A stretch of 64,000 nucleotides of DNA. Source: Paenibacillus wynnii. GTDB taxonomy: Bacteria > Bacillota > Bacilli > Paenibacillales > Paenibacillaceae. Below, piece by piece: positions 43,920-52,402 of this stretch (positions are counted from its first letter, which is position 1; every line of letters starts with the position of its first letter). The DNA lies in NCBI RefSeq assembly GCF_000757885.1, contig NZ_JQCR01000001.1, positions 434,001 to 498,000 of the forward strand, in the 5' to 3' direction. The notes beneath the pieces are model-generated. The model saw nothing but the letters and a program-made list of their open reading frames with translations, was not told where the DNA came from and did no database searches. Made by a program: the position numbers and the translations under genes.

Positions 43920-44357
43920 TTATTTACTCTCTGTGCTATAAAAACCATTCAATATATCCAGCATCTCTTGCTTTATGCTGATATCCGGGCGCTTTTCTTT
44001 GGCTAGGCTAGCTGCATCTTCTACACTGGAAGCCAAGCCTAGCTCTATTAATAAGCCTGTGGCTACTGTACCGGTGCGGTTTCGTCCGCCTGCGCAGTGG
44101 AAGTATACTGTTTTGTTGCTGTCCACGGCTTCCTTAACCGCCAAGATCGCTGCATGCACAGAACCTTCTTGACCTGTCTCATCTTCTACTATCGGAAAAT
44201 GATGACGGGTTACATCGGCCGGAAAGCCTTCAGCCTTAGTTCCGGTATCTCTCAAATCGAAAACATCCGAAATCTCTTGCTCCCGGAGTGCTTCCATCAA
44301 AGCCGCTTCCCCACCAATATATACTTTTCCTTCAATTAACTCATGATAATTTGCCAC
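43920..44357 (-). CDS. Protein-tyrosine/dual-specificity phosphatase-like protein in the ars operon
   Basis: A 145-residue protein with the cysteine phosphatase P-loop HCAGGRNRTG (Cys in the CX5R motif) and the general acid region FDLRDTGTKAEGFPADV. It is like small DSP phosphatases. It is the last gene after arsA, with a 22-base gap. AAGGGAGAG precedes the GTG at 44357, which is preferred over a TTG that overlaps arsA. A phosphatase of this type in an ars operon could act on arsenate esters or as an arsenate reductase, as eukaryotic Acr2/CDC25-type enzymes do; this is inference. The function is unknown. Confidence 0.78.
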   Translation of the reverse strand: MANYHELIEGKVYIGGEAALMEALREQEISDVFDLRDTGTKAEGFPADVTRHHFPIVEDETGQEGSVHAAILAVKEAVDSNKTVYFHCAGGRNRTGTVATGLLIELGLASSVEDAASLAKEKRPDISIKQEMLDILNGFYSTESK

Positions 44358-44379
44358 TATAGCTCTCTCCCTTATCTCT

Positions 44380-46155
44380 TTATTGATATTTTGATGCTCC
44401 AAGGATCTTCAATTGCTCATAGCCTGCTATTTCTTGCGCCTCCCAGGGAATAATCACAGCGTGATTACTAGAAAACTCTACAATCTGCTTTATCCAGGCC
44501 TTCTCCGCCTCCGCCCGACCTTTTAATATAGGATCAGTCGTTCCAGAAGCCGCAAAGCTTTGATTGATTACCCACCACTTGGCTGGGATGCCTGCCCGTT
44601 TCAGATCTGTTTCCAACCGTGCCGCTTCGTATACCGGTGTGGCTTCAGCTAATGTAACTATAACTACACTTGTTTCTTTAGGGTCGCGAAGTCTAGGCAG
44701 CAACTGCTGCACCGAATTCGGAATCAGGCCTGAGGATCGAGCAACCTCCTTGTGGTATTCCTGCGTTGCATCGAGCAGCAGCAAAGTATGCCCGGTGGGA
44801 GCTGTATCAATGACTACGATCTCTTCCTGTGAGCGCTCCACTAGATCTGCAAACGCCCGGAATACAGCAATTTCTTCGGTACATGGCGATCTTAAATCCT
44901 CTTCCAAAAAGGCCAGTCCTTCCTCATCCAATGAATCTGCATTTTGGCTGATGACCTCCGTTTGGTACCTCTCCAGTTCTACCTTGGGATCAATCCGGCT
45001 GAGTGAAATCATGCCTGAGGCTTCCCCAAAGATCTGGTCCAAATGGGCTGCCGGATCGGTAGTGCTCAGATGAACACGATGTCCGCGTTCTGCGAGTCCC
45101 ACGGCAATAGCCGAAGCAACGGTTGTTTTCCCTACTCCGCCTTTGCCCATCGTGAAGATTACCCGAATACCATCTGTAGCTAATCCCTCTATGAGGGTGG
45201 AAAGCGCCGGGACAGACACTGGGCCTGTTGCATTAGGTACATCTGTAGCATTCCTTTGACCTGAATTAAAAAAATGACGCAAACTTTCAATCCCGGTTAG
45301 ATTAAAAGAGGCTAAGGGGATTTGGTATCTCGGCAGGGATTGGATCGCTTCCGGTATATGCTCCATGGCATACTGCTGTCTTTCATAGAGGGCTGTGGAT
45401 ACAGAATCCCTCTCGGTGAAAGAATGAAGAACTCCGTTAATCAGCAGGGTTTGATTCCCTATCCCAATCTCCTGCAGTTCAGCAGAAGCACGAGCTGCCT
45501 CTATTAAGGGTGTCCGCTCGGGTCTGGTTACCAGAACTAATGTTGTGAGCGCTGGATCAGATAAGGTCATTACCGCTTGTTCATAAAGCTCTTTTTTAGC
45601 TTCAAGGCCAGCAAGCGGACCCAGACAGGATGCTCCATGTGTGCTTTCATTAAGAAATCCGCTCCAAGCTGTGGGAAGCTGTAATAAACGAAGGGTATGT
45701 CCTGTGGGTGCCGTATCAAACAGGATGTAATCATATTGAGACTTCAAAGGCTCATTAGTCAAGAGTGCCGTGAATTCATCAAAAGCAGCAATTTCTACCG
45801 TACAAGCTCCAGACAGTTGTTCTTCCATAGTGGCCAGCACGGAATCGGGCAATACTCCGCGATAAGGTTCCACTACTTTGGCTTTATAAGCCTCTGCGGC
45901 CATCACCGGATCCAGATTCGTAGCATAGAGATTAGGTATGTCTCCCACAGAAACCGGCACATTGGAAAGCTCCATCCCAAAGACATCCTGCAGATTCGAC
46001 GCTGGGTCTGTACTAACCAGTAATACTCTTTTGCCGGAGTCCGCTAAGGCTACCGCTGTAGCGCAAGCCGTGGAGGTTTTGCCTACTCCCCCTTTTCCAG
46101 TAAAAAACAAGTAGGGTGTTCGTGCCATTACGTGCGGATCAAACGCAGTCCCCAT
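44380..46155 (-). CDS. arsA: ArsA arsenite-transporting ATPase
   Basis: A 591-residue duplicated ATPase. Two halves each carry a deviant Walker A GKGGVGKT (residues 20-27 and about 335) and the ArsA signature DTAPTGHTL. The three metalloid cysteines of E. coli ArsA appear to be present (SGACTVE, GASCLG, RSPCTEE). It hydrolyses ATP to drive ArsB-mediated arsenite export. The start at 46155 is preferred over an ATG overlapping the arsD stop because AGAAGGG precedes it. Downstream of arsD in the operon. Confidence 0.95.
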   Translation of the reverse strand: MGTAFDPHVMARTPYLFFTGKGGVGKTSTACATAVALADSGKRVLLVSTDPASNLQDVFGMELSNVPVSVGDIPNLYATNLDPVMAAEAYKAKVVEPYRGVLPDSVLATMEEQLSGACTVEIAAFDEFTALLTNEPLKSQYDYILFDTAPTGHTLRLLQLPTAWSGFLNESTHGASCLGPLAGLEAKKELYEQAVMTLSDPALTTLVLVTRPERTPLIEAARASAELQEIGIGNQTLLINGVLHSFTERDSVSTALYERQQYAMEHIPEAIQSLPRYQIPLASFNLTGIESLRHFFNSGQRNATDVPNATGPVSVPALSTLIEGLATDGIRVIFTMGKGGVGKTTVASAIAVGLAERGHRVHLSTTDPAAHLDQIFGEASGMISLSRIDPKVELERYQTEVISQNADSLDEEGLAFLEEDLRSPCTEEIAVFRAFADLVERSQEEIVVIDTAPTGHTLLLLDATQEYHKEVARSSGLIPNSVQQLLPRLRDPKETSVVIVTLAEATPVYEAARLETDLKRAGIPAKWWVINQSFAASGTTDPILKGRAEAEKAWIKQIVEFSSNHAVIIPWEAQEIAGYEQLKILGASKYQ

Positions 46156-46172
46156 CAGTGACCCTTCTCTCA

Positions 46173-46535
46173 TTATTGTGATTTCAATTTGAGCTCCACC
46201 CGGACTTTAGGTTTCATTACAAGCTCGGAAGCCGGGATTCCAGACCACGACTCCAGCTCCTCATTGGAGGGGTAGCTTCGTTGTTTAACCACCTGGCCGT
46301 CCACGATAATCACTGGAAGAACATCCGGGCCGTGGTCCGTCAGTAATTGCTTTACAGTTGCATCGTCTACAAAAGCACCCGGCTCACTGGACAAATTAAA
46401 GCGAGATACAGAAATCCCCTTCTTCTTCAGGTTGTTTACAACAGCTGACATACGAATCAGTTCCGGGTCCACGCTTGGTCCGCATACTCCTGTAGAACAG
46501 CACATCGCCGGATCATAAATCACAATGGTTTTCAT
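46173..46535 (-). CDS. arsD: ArsD arsenite metallochaperone
   Basis: A 120-residue thioredoxin-fold chaperone that hands As(III) to ArsA. The CC-X4-C motif is present as MCCSTGVCG (Cys12, Cys13, Cys18 with this start). The C-terminus lacks the extra vicinal cysteine pairs seen in R773 ArsD, which are not essential. The second ATG (46535) is preferred because the GGGAG site is then nine bases away; an ATG six bases upstream is possible. An attenuator-like hairpin precedes the gene. Confidence 0.95.
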   Translation of the reverse strand: MKTIVIYDPAMCCSTGVCGPSVDPELIRMSAVVNNLKKKGISVSRFNLSSEPGAFVDDATVKQLLTDHGPDVLPVIIVDGQVVKQRSYPSNEELESWSGIPASELVMKPKVRVELKLKSQ

Positions 46536-46561
46536 CTTCATACTCTCCCTTCTCTTCTAGA

Positions 46562-46586
46562 GAAAAAGCCGGGAGTCTTCCCGGCT
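46562..46586 (-). terminator. Internal terminator-like hairpin between arsC and arsD
   Basis: AGCCGGGA-agac-TCCCGGCT, an eight-base-pair GC-rich stem followed by TTTTTC on the minus strand, inside the ars operon. It would lower arsD-arsA expression relative to arsB-arsC. Confidence 0.75.
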
Positions 46587-46603
46587 AGCAGCTTGCACCC
46601 TTA

Positions 46604-47023
46604 TTACTCGCCGGTATCCGCAAAACGTTTAATACGTTCCCCTACTTGATCACGAACCCGTTGGAATACCGCCCATTTCTCTTCATCGGTTCCTTGCGCT
46701 TTAGCCGGATCATCAAAACCCCAGTGTACACGTTTCACCGTGGGTGGTGTAATTGGGCATTTATCTGCGGCATCTCCGCATAGAGTTACTACCAGATCTG
46801 CAGTATTAAGCAGGTGGCTATCGATAATATCAGAGGTATGACTGGAAATATCAATTCCTACTTCATTCATAGCTTGAACAGCTTTTGGATTCAGACCATG
46901 AGCTTCAATTCCCGCACTATATACGTTCCAGCTATCCCCCAAATACTGCTTCGCCCAACCGTCAGCCATTTGGCTTCGGCAGGAATTTCCTGTGCATAAA
47001 AAGTAGATTGTTTTTTTGTCCAT
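46604..47023 (-). CDS. arsC: Thioredoxin-coupled arsenate reductase
   Basis: A 139-residue low-molecular-weight phosphatase-fold reductase. The P-loop CTGNSCRSQ has nucleophile Cys10. The redox pair is Cys82 and Cys89 in [11 protein letters not shown]. This is the B. subtilis/S. aureus pI258 type, recycled by thioredoxin and TrxB. It reduces As(V) to As(III) for export by ArsB. It lies between arsB and arsD. Confidence 0.96.
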   Translation of the reverse strand: MDKKTIYFLCTGNSCRSQMADGWAKQYLGDSWNVYSAGIEAHGLNPKAVQAMNEVGIDISSHTSDIIDSHLLNTADLVVTLCGDAADKCPITPPTVKRVHWGFDDPAKAQGTDEEKWAVFQRVRDQVGERIKRFADTGE

Positions 47024-47043
47024 GATAGATCGTCCCCTTTATA

Positions 47044-48333
47044 TTAAAAAATGGTTAAACGCAGATACAGTCCCAACAGAGTGATAAACAACGTCGGAAT
47101 TGTTAAGATAATCCCTGTCTTAAAATAAGTTCCCCAGGAAATCTTAACGCCTTTGGACGATAACACATGCAGCCACAACAAGGTGGCGAGTGAACCGATG
47201 GGAGTGATCTTAGGCCCTAAGTCAGAACCGATCACGTTTGCGTATATCAAAGCCTCTCTGATGATTCCGCTGGTATTCGTGGCATCAATAGCGAGTGCGT
47301 CAATCATTACTGTAGGCATATTGTTCATCACCGATGAGATAAACGCGGCAATAAACCCCATCCCCATGGTTGCAGCGAATAGACCCTGATCGGCAGTCGC
47401 CTGTATCACATCCGCGAGCAAATCTGTAAGTCCGGCATTTCTTAGACCATACACTACGACATACATCCCAATGGAGAAAAATACGACAGCCCAAGGTGCC
47501 CCTTTAATCACTTCCGTGGTTTTAACAAAGGGACTCTTTCTCGCCATGAGCAGGAAAAAGACGGCGATCACTCCGGCAACCATGGAAACCGGAATGTTCA
47601 GAAATTCGCTGACAAAATACCCGATAAGCAGGACGGCGAGTACTACCCAGGACAACTGAAACATCTTCTTATCCTTGATGGCGTCCTGAGGGTTCTTCAA
47701 CTGCGAGCTGTCAAACTTGCCGGGGATGCTTTTGCGGAAGAACAGGTATAACACCAGGATGCTCGCCACTAATGAGAATAGGTTAGGGATGATCATATGC
47801 CCTGCATATTCCATAAAGGTAATCCCGAAGAAGTCCGCAGACACGATGTTAACCAGATTACTGACGACTAGTGGCAGCGAAGTCGTATCCGCTATGAATC
47901 CACTGGCAATAATGAAAGGAAATACTTTCTTCTCATCAAAATTCAGGGCCCGCACCATCGCTAATACAATAGGTGTCAGAATGAGCGCAGCTCCGTCATT
48001 GGCGAAAAAGGCAGCCACGACCGCACCCAGAATGGTTACATATACGAACATCCGCAGACCATTCCCATGAGCAGCACGAGCCATATGTAGGGCAGCCCAC
48101 TCAAAAAATCCGATTTTGTCCAGAATTAAAGAGATCAGGATGATGGCTACAAAAGCTAAAGTTGCATTCCACACGATCAAGGTTACATCCCTCACATCGG
48201 TGAAGCTAACCACGCCTACTAGCAAAGCCACTATAGCGCCGCCGCAGGCAGACCAACCAATCGATAGGTTCTTAGGCTGCCAAATGACGAACACTAAAGT
48301 AATAATAAAAATAATACTTGCCAAGATAATCAC
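47044..48333 (-). CDS. arsB: ArsB arsenite efflux permease
   Basis: A 429-residue integral membrane protein with about 12 helices. Typical ArsB segments are [51 protein letters not shown] and [26 protein letters not shown]. It exports As(III) and Sb(III) using the proton gradient, or ATP with ArsA. The GTG start follows TGGAGGT. Second gene of the ars operon. Confidence 0.96.
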   Translation of the reverse strand: MIILASIIFIITLVFVIWQPKNLSIGWSACGGAIVALLVGVVSFTDVRDVTLIVWNATLAFVAIILISLILDKIGFFEWAALHMARAAHGNGLRMFVYVTILGAVVAAFFANDGAALILTPIVLAMVRALNFDEKKVFPFIIASGFIADTTSLPLVVSNLVNIVSADFFGITFMEYAGHMIIPNLFSLVASILVLYLFFRKSIPGKFDSSQLKNPQDAIKDKKMFQLSWVVLAVLLIGYFVSEFLNIPVSMVAGVIAVFFLLMARKSPFVKTTEVIKGAPWAVVFFSIGMYVVVYGLRNAGLTDLLADVIQATADQGLFAATMGMGFIAAFISSVMNNMPTVMIDALAIDATNTSGIIREALIYANVIGSDLGPKITPIGSLATLLWLHVLSSKGVKISWGTYFKTGIILTIPTLFITLLGLYLRLTIF

Positions 48334-48367
48334 TGTGAGACCTCCATTGTAATTTTAGATTTCTACA

Positions 48368-48694
48368 TTACTCACATGAAGCTACTACCGTTTCTTTATT
48401 CAAAAGGGATAGTATGGTGGTTGAATCCGGCAGTTGATCCAGAACCGCCCGGATGTAGGGCTTATCCTCAACATTTAAGGAATAGTGTACCCATTGTCCG
48501 CGCTTACTCTCTTTGACGATGCCCTGGCTCTTTAACTTTCTTAAATGCTGGCTAATTGCCGGTTGGGAAATATCGAAGATCGCCACAAATTCACATACAC
48601 ACCATTCCCGCTCTTTTAAAAGGGCAAGCATAGCTAGTCGTGTCTTGTCACCTAACAGCTTCAGGTCATCTGCTATAATCGATAATGCTTCCAT
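48368..48694 (-). CDS. arsR: ArsR/SmtB-family arsenic repressor
   Basis: A 108-residue winged-helix repressor. The metalloid-binding motif is EWCVCEF in the DNA-recognition helix 3 region, as in the ELCVCDL motif of ArsR. The recognition region is ISQPAISQHLRKLKSQGIV. As(III) binding to the cysteines releases DNA. First gene of the operon. A dyad lies upstream. C-terminal Cys107 could complete a three-cysteine site. Confidence 0.95.
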   Translation of the reverse strand: MEALSIIADDLKLLGDKTRLAMLALLKEREWCVCEFVAIFDISQPAISQHLRKLKSQGIVKESKRGQWVHYSLNVEDKPYIRAVLDQLPDSTTILSLLNKETVVASCE

Positions 48695-48720
48695 ATCTAT
48701 TCCTCCTTCCCCCTACTTAC

Positions 48721-48736
48721 ATAAGCTTATGCTTAT
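48721..48736. promoter_or_regulatory. Candidate ArsR operator
   Basis: ATAAGCTTATGCTTAT contains the palindrome ATAAGCTTAT with a repeated CTTAT half-site and lies 27-42 bases upstream of arsR. AT-rich dyads of this kind are typical ArsR/SmtB sites. Confidence 0.5.
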
Positions 48737-48778
48737 ATTCTAATATACTACCTTCTAATTATCAACACCAAAAACTAG

Positions 48779-48807
48779 TTGTATTTTGCAAATACATGCG
48801 CTATAAC
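48779..48807 (+). promoter_or_regulatory. Promoter and dyad operator of the MarR-type gene
   Basis: TTGTAT (48779-48784), 17 bases, TATAAC (48802-48807). The dyad TGTATTT-tgc-AAATACA (48780-48796) overlaps the -35. The 13-base core TTGTATTTTGCAA recurs downstream of the gene at 49295-49307. Confidence 0.6.
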
Positions 48808-48827
48808 TAAGACATGAGGTGATCTCC

Positions 48828-49277
48828 ATGGAAAATGGACGTGAATTGTTCCAAATCATGACCCGGCGCTTTGGCCTGCTGAATAGAAACTGCTGTACTG
48901 TATGCGGTTGTGACATTTCCTTAGTACAAAGCCATCTGTTATATGAAATAGATCGGCAGCATAACCCTTCCATGCAGCAGGTTGCAGATATTCTATCAAC
49001 GGATATAACTACCTTTAGCCGACAAGTTCAATCCCTTGTTAAAATGAATCTGGTCAAGAAAACACCCGATCCCAGCGATCGAAGAGTCTTCACTCTTTCA
49101 CTGACTGCTGCGGGAAAAATGGTAGCTACCACCATTGATCAGGAAATGAACAATTACCTCGATGAAGTCTTCTCCCATATGACTGAATATGAGAAGGAAA
49201 CGGTATTGCGGTCTGTGAAGCTGTTCAATGATGCTATGGGGAAATCAAGCAGATGTTGTGCACCTATAACCGGGTGA
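48828..49277 (+). CDS. MarR-family regulator with two cysteine clusters
   Basis: A 149-residue MarR protein. The winged helix covers about residues 40-100 (SMQQVADILSTDITTFSRQVQSLVKMNLVKKTPDPSDRRVFTLSLT). The N-terminal segment LLNRNCCTVCGCDIS has four cysteines, and the C-terminal SSRCCAPITG has two more. Vicinal cysteines at both ends of a MarR dimer next to arsR suggest thiol-based sensing of arsenite, another soft metal or oxidants. The ATG at 48828 follows GAGGTGATC. Divergent from the ars operon; its own promoter carries a dyad, so autoregulation is likely. Confidence 0.82.
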   Translation: MENGRELFQIMTRRFGLLNRNCCTVCGCDISLVQSHLLYEIDRQHNPSMQQVADILSTDITTFSRQVQSLVKMNLVKKTPDPSDRRVFTLSLTAAGKMVATTIDQEMNNYLDEVFSHMTEYEKETVLRSVKLFNDAMGKSSRCCAPITG

Positions 49278-49386
49278 TTTCTCTTGAGATGTATTTGTAT
49301 TTTGCAAGTTTTCATCCAATTATAGAGCGAATTCTTCACCTTGAATTTCAGATTTTGGCTCAAATTATAGTAGGGTAGTCTGTGGA

Positions 49387-49574
49387 ATAGATGTACTTTG
49401 TACACTTATTTCTGGCTTTTGGCGCTCGTATGTAAGGATAGATGTACTTAGTGCAACTAAAAACACGGATATGCCGGATAAACCCCAGAATACCCAAAAA
49501 TAAGTGTATAAAGTGCAATTAAAAATCAAAAAGTGTGCTAAAAGTGAACCATAAGTGTACGTTGTGCAACTATA
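49387..49574. repeat. Intergenic cluster of degenerate 20-base units (family 1), second locus
   Basis: Four units: ATGTACTTTGTACACTTATT (49391-49410), ATGTACTTAGTGCAACTAAA (49442-49461), AAGTGTATAAAGTGCAATTA (49502-49521) and AAGTGTACGTTGTGCAACTA (49553-49572). Spacing is about 51-60 bases. The rest of the 525-base gap between the MarR and ArsN1 genes shows no reading frame of note. Confidence 0.7.
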
Positions 49575-49802
49575 TATGTTGAAACCCATGTAGATAGACG
49601 ATTTTCCGTAGTTGTCGCGGATCCCTGAGGAGATACGACCACTCTCTTACACCAACTTATTGACTCTACTCCAATATTGATAATTCCCTTGAATATATAG
49701 GGGACTTTTCCCTCTAAACTTTATTTATCACTTCAATGTCTAAATCTTAAGTTCAGTCTATATAACCCCAATAATTCCATACTTGTCAGGGAGGATAAAT
49801 GA

Positions 49803-50297
49803 ATGTCTACACTACCTGTTCGGCACGCCACTTTCGGTGACATTGAGAGTATTCTTAGGATTTATAACCAAGGCATTGAGGATCGTATTGCCACACTTGA
49901 GATAGAGGTTAAAGACTTAAAGTATATGGAAGCGTGGTTTCAAGAACATCAAGGGCGGTATCTTGTACTGGTGGCGGTGCTGGACGGCGAGGTGGCCGGT
50001 TGGGCTTCCCTTAACCCGTATTCCCATCGTTGTGCTTATAGTGGCGTTGCAGACCTCTCCGTTTACATTGACCGTAAATTCCGTGGGCAAGGCGTTGGCA
50101 CTTCGCTCCTGCAATCATTGGAAACCGCAGCAGCAGAGCTCCATTTTCATAAAATCGTACTCTATACCTTCCCCTTCAACCAGAACGGTCAGGGCTTATA
50201 TCGAAAAATGGGCTACCGAGAAGTAGGTGTATTTGAGAAACAAGGCGTTATGGACAACAAGTATATTGATGTGATGGTTATGGAGAAATTGCTGTAG
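49803..50297 (+). CDS. arsN1: ArsN1-like GNAT acetyltransferase (arsinothricin/phosphinothricin type)
   Basis: A 164-residue GNAT protein. IYNQGIEDRIATLE near the N-terminus, GWASLNPYSHRCAYSGVADLSVYI, the acetyl-CoA loop RKFRGQGVGTSLL and KIVLYTFPFNQNGQGLYRKMGYREVGVFEKQG match the family that N-acetylates arsinothricin and phosphinothricin. ArsN1 proteins are often found in ars clusters and detoxify the arsenic antibiotic arsinothricin. It is on the strand opposite to the ars operon, 0.5 kb beyond the MarR gene. Specificity is inferred from pattern and context. Confidence 0.85.
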   Translation: MSTLPVRHATFGDIESILRIYNQGIEDRIATLEIEVKDLKYMEAWFQEHQGRYLVLVAVLDGEVAGWASLNPYSHRCAYSGVADLSVYIDRKFRGQGVGTSLLQSLETAAAELHFHKIVLYTFPFNQNGQGLYRKMGYREVGVFEKQGVMDNKYIDVMVMEKLL

Positions 50298-50307
50298 CTA
50301 ATCTTAG

Positions 50308-50682
50308 CTAGCTTAGCTCTATCTCTTGATTATCTCTTTTTATTCTCTTAAAACATTGTTCTATTCTGTCCATGTCTATAAATTCTCTATCAACATGTGC
50401 AACAAACAATAGTTTTAACCAGAATGCGTCCCCCTCAGCATAATTTTCAACAGCTTGCTCAATATTCTCTTGGGTTAAAGATTTCACAATAATATCAGGC
50501 TGAGTCGCAGAAATGAAATTAATGTTTTCTTTATTCATGTAGCTAAGTAAATTTAACGGTGTACTTACAACAACAGTAATATGGGTTCCATCCTCGAGTT
50601 CAATAAATACATCAATATTATTATCATGAATATCTACTATTTTTGAGAGTGCAGTTGGATATTCGATTTTTTTAACTTTCAT
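50308..50682 (-). CDS. Hypothetical protein, second of a two-gene unit
   Basis: A 124-residue soluble acidic protein that I do not recognise. It begins MKVKKIEYPTALSKIVDIHDNNIDVFIELEDGTHITVVV, an all-beta-looking start, followed by an alpha-helical half (LTQENIEQAVENYAEGDAFWLKLLFVAHVD). Its ATG overlaps the stop of the upstream gene by one base, so the pair is translationally coupled. Such small coupled unknown genes can be immunity-type or accessory genes, but nothing here proves it. Confidence 0.55.
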   Translation of the reverse strand: MKVKKIEYPTALSKIVDIHDNNIDVFIELEDGTHITVVVSTPLNLLSYMNKENINFISATQPDIIVKSLTQENIEQAVENYAEGDAFWLKLLFVAHVDREFIDMDRIEQCFKRIKRDNQEIELS

Positions 50683-51029
50683 CAGTTCCCACCCTTATTT
50701 ATACATATATCCCTTAGTTGCTTTTCGATCTTAGATTCCCTCTCCCCTTTATCTTTAGAAGTAACGATGTAAATATTCCTAGTTATAATCTCAACGACTT
50801 CCCCATCAAAATAAACTTTCTTGAATTTTTTATATAATGTCATTCTGTCTTTTTCCAGTGCTTCTCGATTCTCATATTCATAAATAAATACAATCTTAAA
50901 CCAAGGAGTAACTAAAGCTATTTGATCAATTGCTAATGTACTAATCACTGAATTAGGGCTTGGTCTACGAGATGCTCTGAATGGAAAAGTATTTTCACTC
51001 AATAAAATTAATAATTCTTCTAGCTTCAT
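50682..51029 (-). CDS. Hypothetical protein, first of a two-gene unit
   Basis: A 115-residue basic protein with no family I recognise. It starts MKLEELLILLSENTFPFRASRRPSP, has a central IALVTPWFKIVFIYEYENREALEKD and a Lys/Glu-rich C-terminus. The ATG at 51029 has AAGGAGGGGG upstream at about twelve bases; an ATG 21 codons upstream lacks a site. It is coupled to the next gene. AT-rich compared with the ars genes. Confidence 0.5.
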   Translation of the reverse strand: MKLEELLILLSENTFPFRASRRPSPNSVISTLAIDQIALVTPWFKIVFIYEYENREALEKDRMTLYKKFKKVYFDGEVVEIITRNIYIVTSKDKGERESKIEKQLRDICINKGGN

Positions 51030-51117
51030 ATAAGACGCAGCCCCCTCCTTGTCTCTTGTACAAGAAACACTAAGTATCATTGGTGAATTCACTTGATATT
51101 ACTTTTATTTTATAAAG

Positions 51118-51248
51118 TTAATTACACCAAATAATTTTCCGTGGTTCTTTGTCAGCATATTGCCTATTACAATCCCTATTAATAGCATATAACCCCAAAA
51201 AGAGAATTAATATAATAAAAATAACTTATAAACTCTTTTCACCTTCAT
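51118..51248 (-). pseudogene. Possible frameshifted small membrane-anchored protein
   Basis: Minus strand: AAGGAGTG precedes ATG at 51248, giving MKVKRVYKLFLLY, then a stop. In the next frame the sequence continues ILILFLGLYAINRDCNRQYA to a stop at 51118. Joined by a one-base shift these make a 43-residue single-helix protein. Could be decay or chance. The rest of the 51030-51444 gap holds only a terminator. Confidence 0.3.
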
Positions 51249-51377
51249 TAAGACACTCCTTAATAATATTAGTCTGAAAAAAAGAAAACCACCGGAGGAT
51301 GTATCTCGCTTGTGGTAATCTTTGAAGCAACCGGATATCAAGGACAGGTATTTACATACGATTCGAAGATAAATACT

Positions 51378-51425
51378 AAAAGCCCCGTTAACTAGGCATT
51401 TGAATGCTACATAAGGGGGCCTTCT
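51378..51425 (-). terminator. Terminator of the secreted-protein pseudogene
   Basis: GGCCCC...GGGGC stem with inner TAGCATT-caa-ATGCCTA, followed by CTTTTAG on the minus strand. Confidence 0.55.
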
Positions 51426-51444
51426 CTATTCCATTATGTCAACC

Positions 51445-52378
51445 TTAATTACTACGCACGATATTCCGGTAAACCAGTTTGTCATCAATAACCAAAGCAA
51501 GCTTTTCCCCATTGAAACCAACAAATTGCGCTACCTTTATCGCACCCAAGTTAAATGCATTTCCTAACTCAAGGTCTACACCCATTAACATTACTTTGTC
51601 GCCAGAAGTCTCCAGCCAAACAGCGTATCGCTTCGATATACTCATTTGCCTGTATTCACTTTTACCCTGTATGACTGGTAGAGTTAAATCTGTCGGCTGG
51701 GGATTAACCGCATCCAGATTGAGATAAACATTCTTCCCATATTGGTCGAAATTCCGTTGTTTCCAAAGGGCTTGGTTGCCGTTGAACACAAAGCGCTCAA
51801 CATAGGAAGTGTATGGTAGGTCAAGAATTTTGCGGGTTGATCCGGATGAGATCACATATTCATAGAGATCTCCGTCCATTTCTCCTTTGTAGACAATACG
51901 CCCGTTCCTAACTATTGGATCTCTCCCCCTACCTAAATCTGTCAGGGTACCCTTTACCTGATCATATATTTGTCTCGATCTGTGTTCTGACATTGTAACT
52001 GTAGATATCCCAGTTGATATTTTCAACACCGACACTTTGGTCTCTTTTATCAGCCCACACAACAATCGGTTCACCGCGTCCATTAATGCCCACCACTGGC
52101 GTATCCGTAATTTTACCGTGTTTTGTCACTGCAAGAGTTTTGCCGGTCGACGTGTTGCCATAATAGATTTGACCGGCACCAGTTGTACCCCTAGACCGCC
52201 AAACCAGGTGAGATCCCGATATATTTACAAGACCCCCCTTGAACGTAAACTTCGTTACTTCATCTTTAAAGGTGTATGTAGTTGCCGCTGATACCTGTTG
52301 CCCTGGGAGGGCTATTCCTACCGTCAGTAATCCAACAACCAATATTCCAACCATCCATTTTCTTGATACTCTCTTCAT
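51445..52378 (-). pseudogene. Secreted TolB/beta-propeller-like protein, frameshifted
   Basis: The N-terminal part (52378 to 51962) has signal peptide KWMVGILVVGLLTVGIALPG, then repeated strands such as SGSHLVWRSRGTTGAGQIYYG and GEPIVVWADKRD, ending NWDIYSYNVRTQIETNI and a stop. The C-terminal part continues in another frame as YDQVKGTLTDLGRGRDPIV, with similar repeats (QALWKQRNFDQYGKNVYLN, RYAVWLETSGDKVML). A single-base change near 51965-51985 would restore one protein of about 310 residues. AGGGGGAG precedes the ATG. A cyclic-di-GMP riboswitch lies upstream, so it was probably a biofilm- or adhesion-linked secreted protein. Confidence 0.75.
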
Positions 52379-52402
52379 ATTTCTCCCCCTTAAAAAATGC
52401 AA

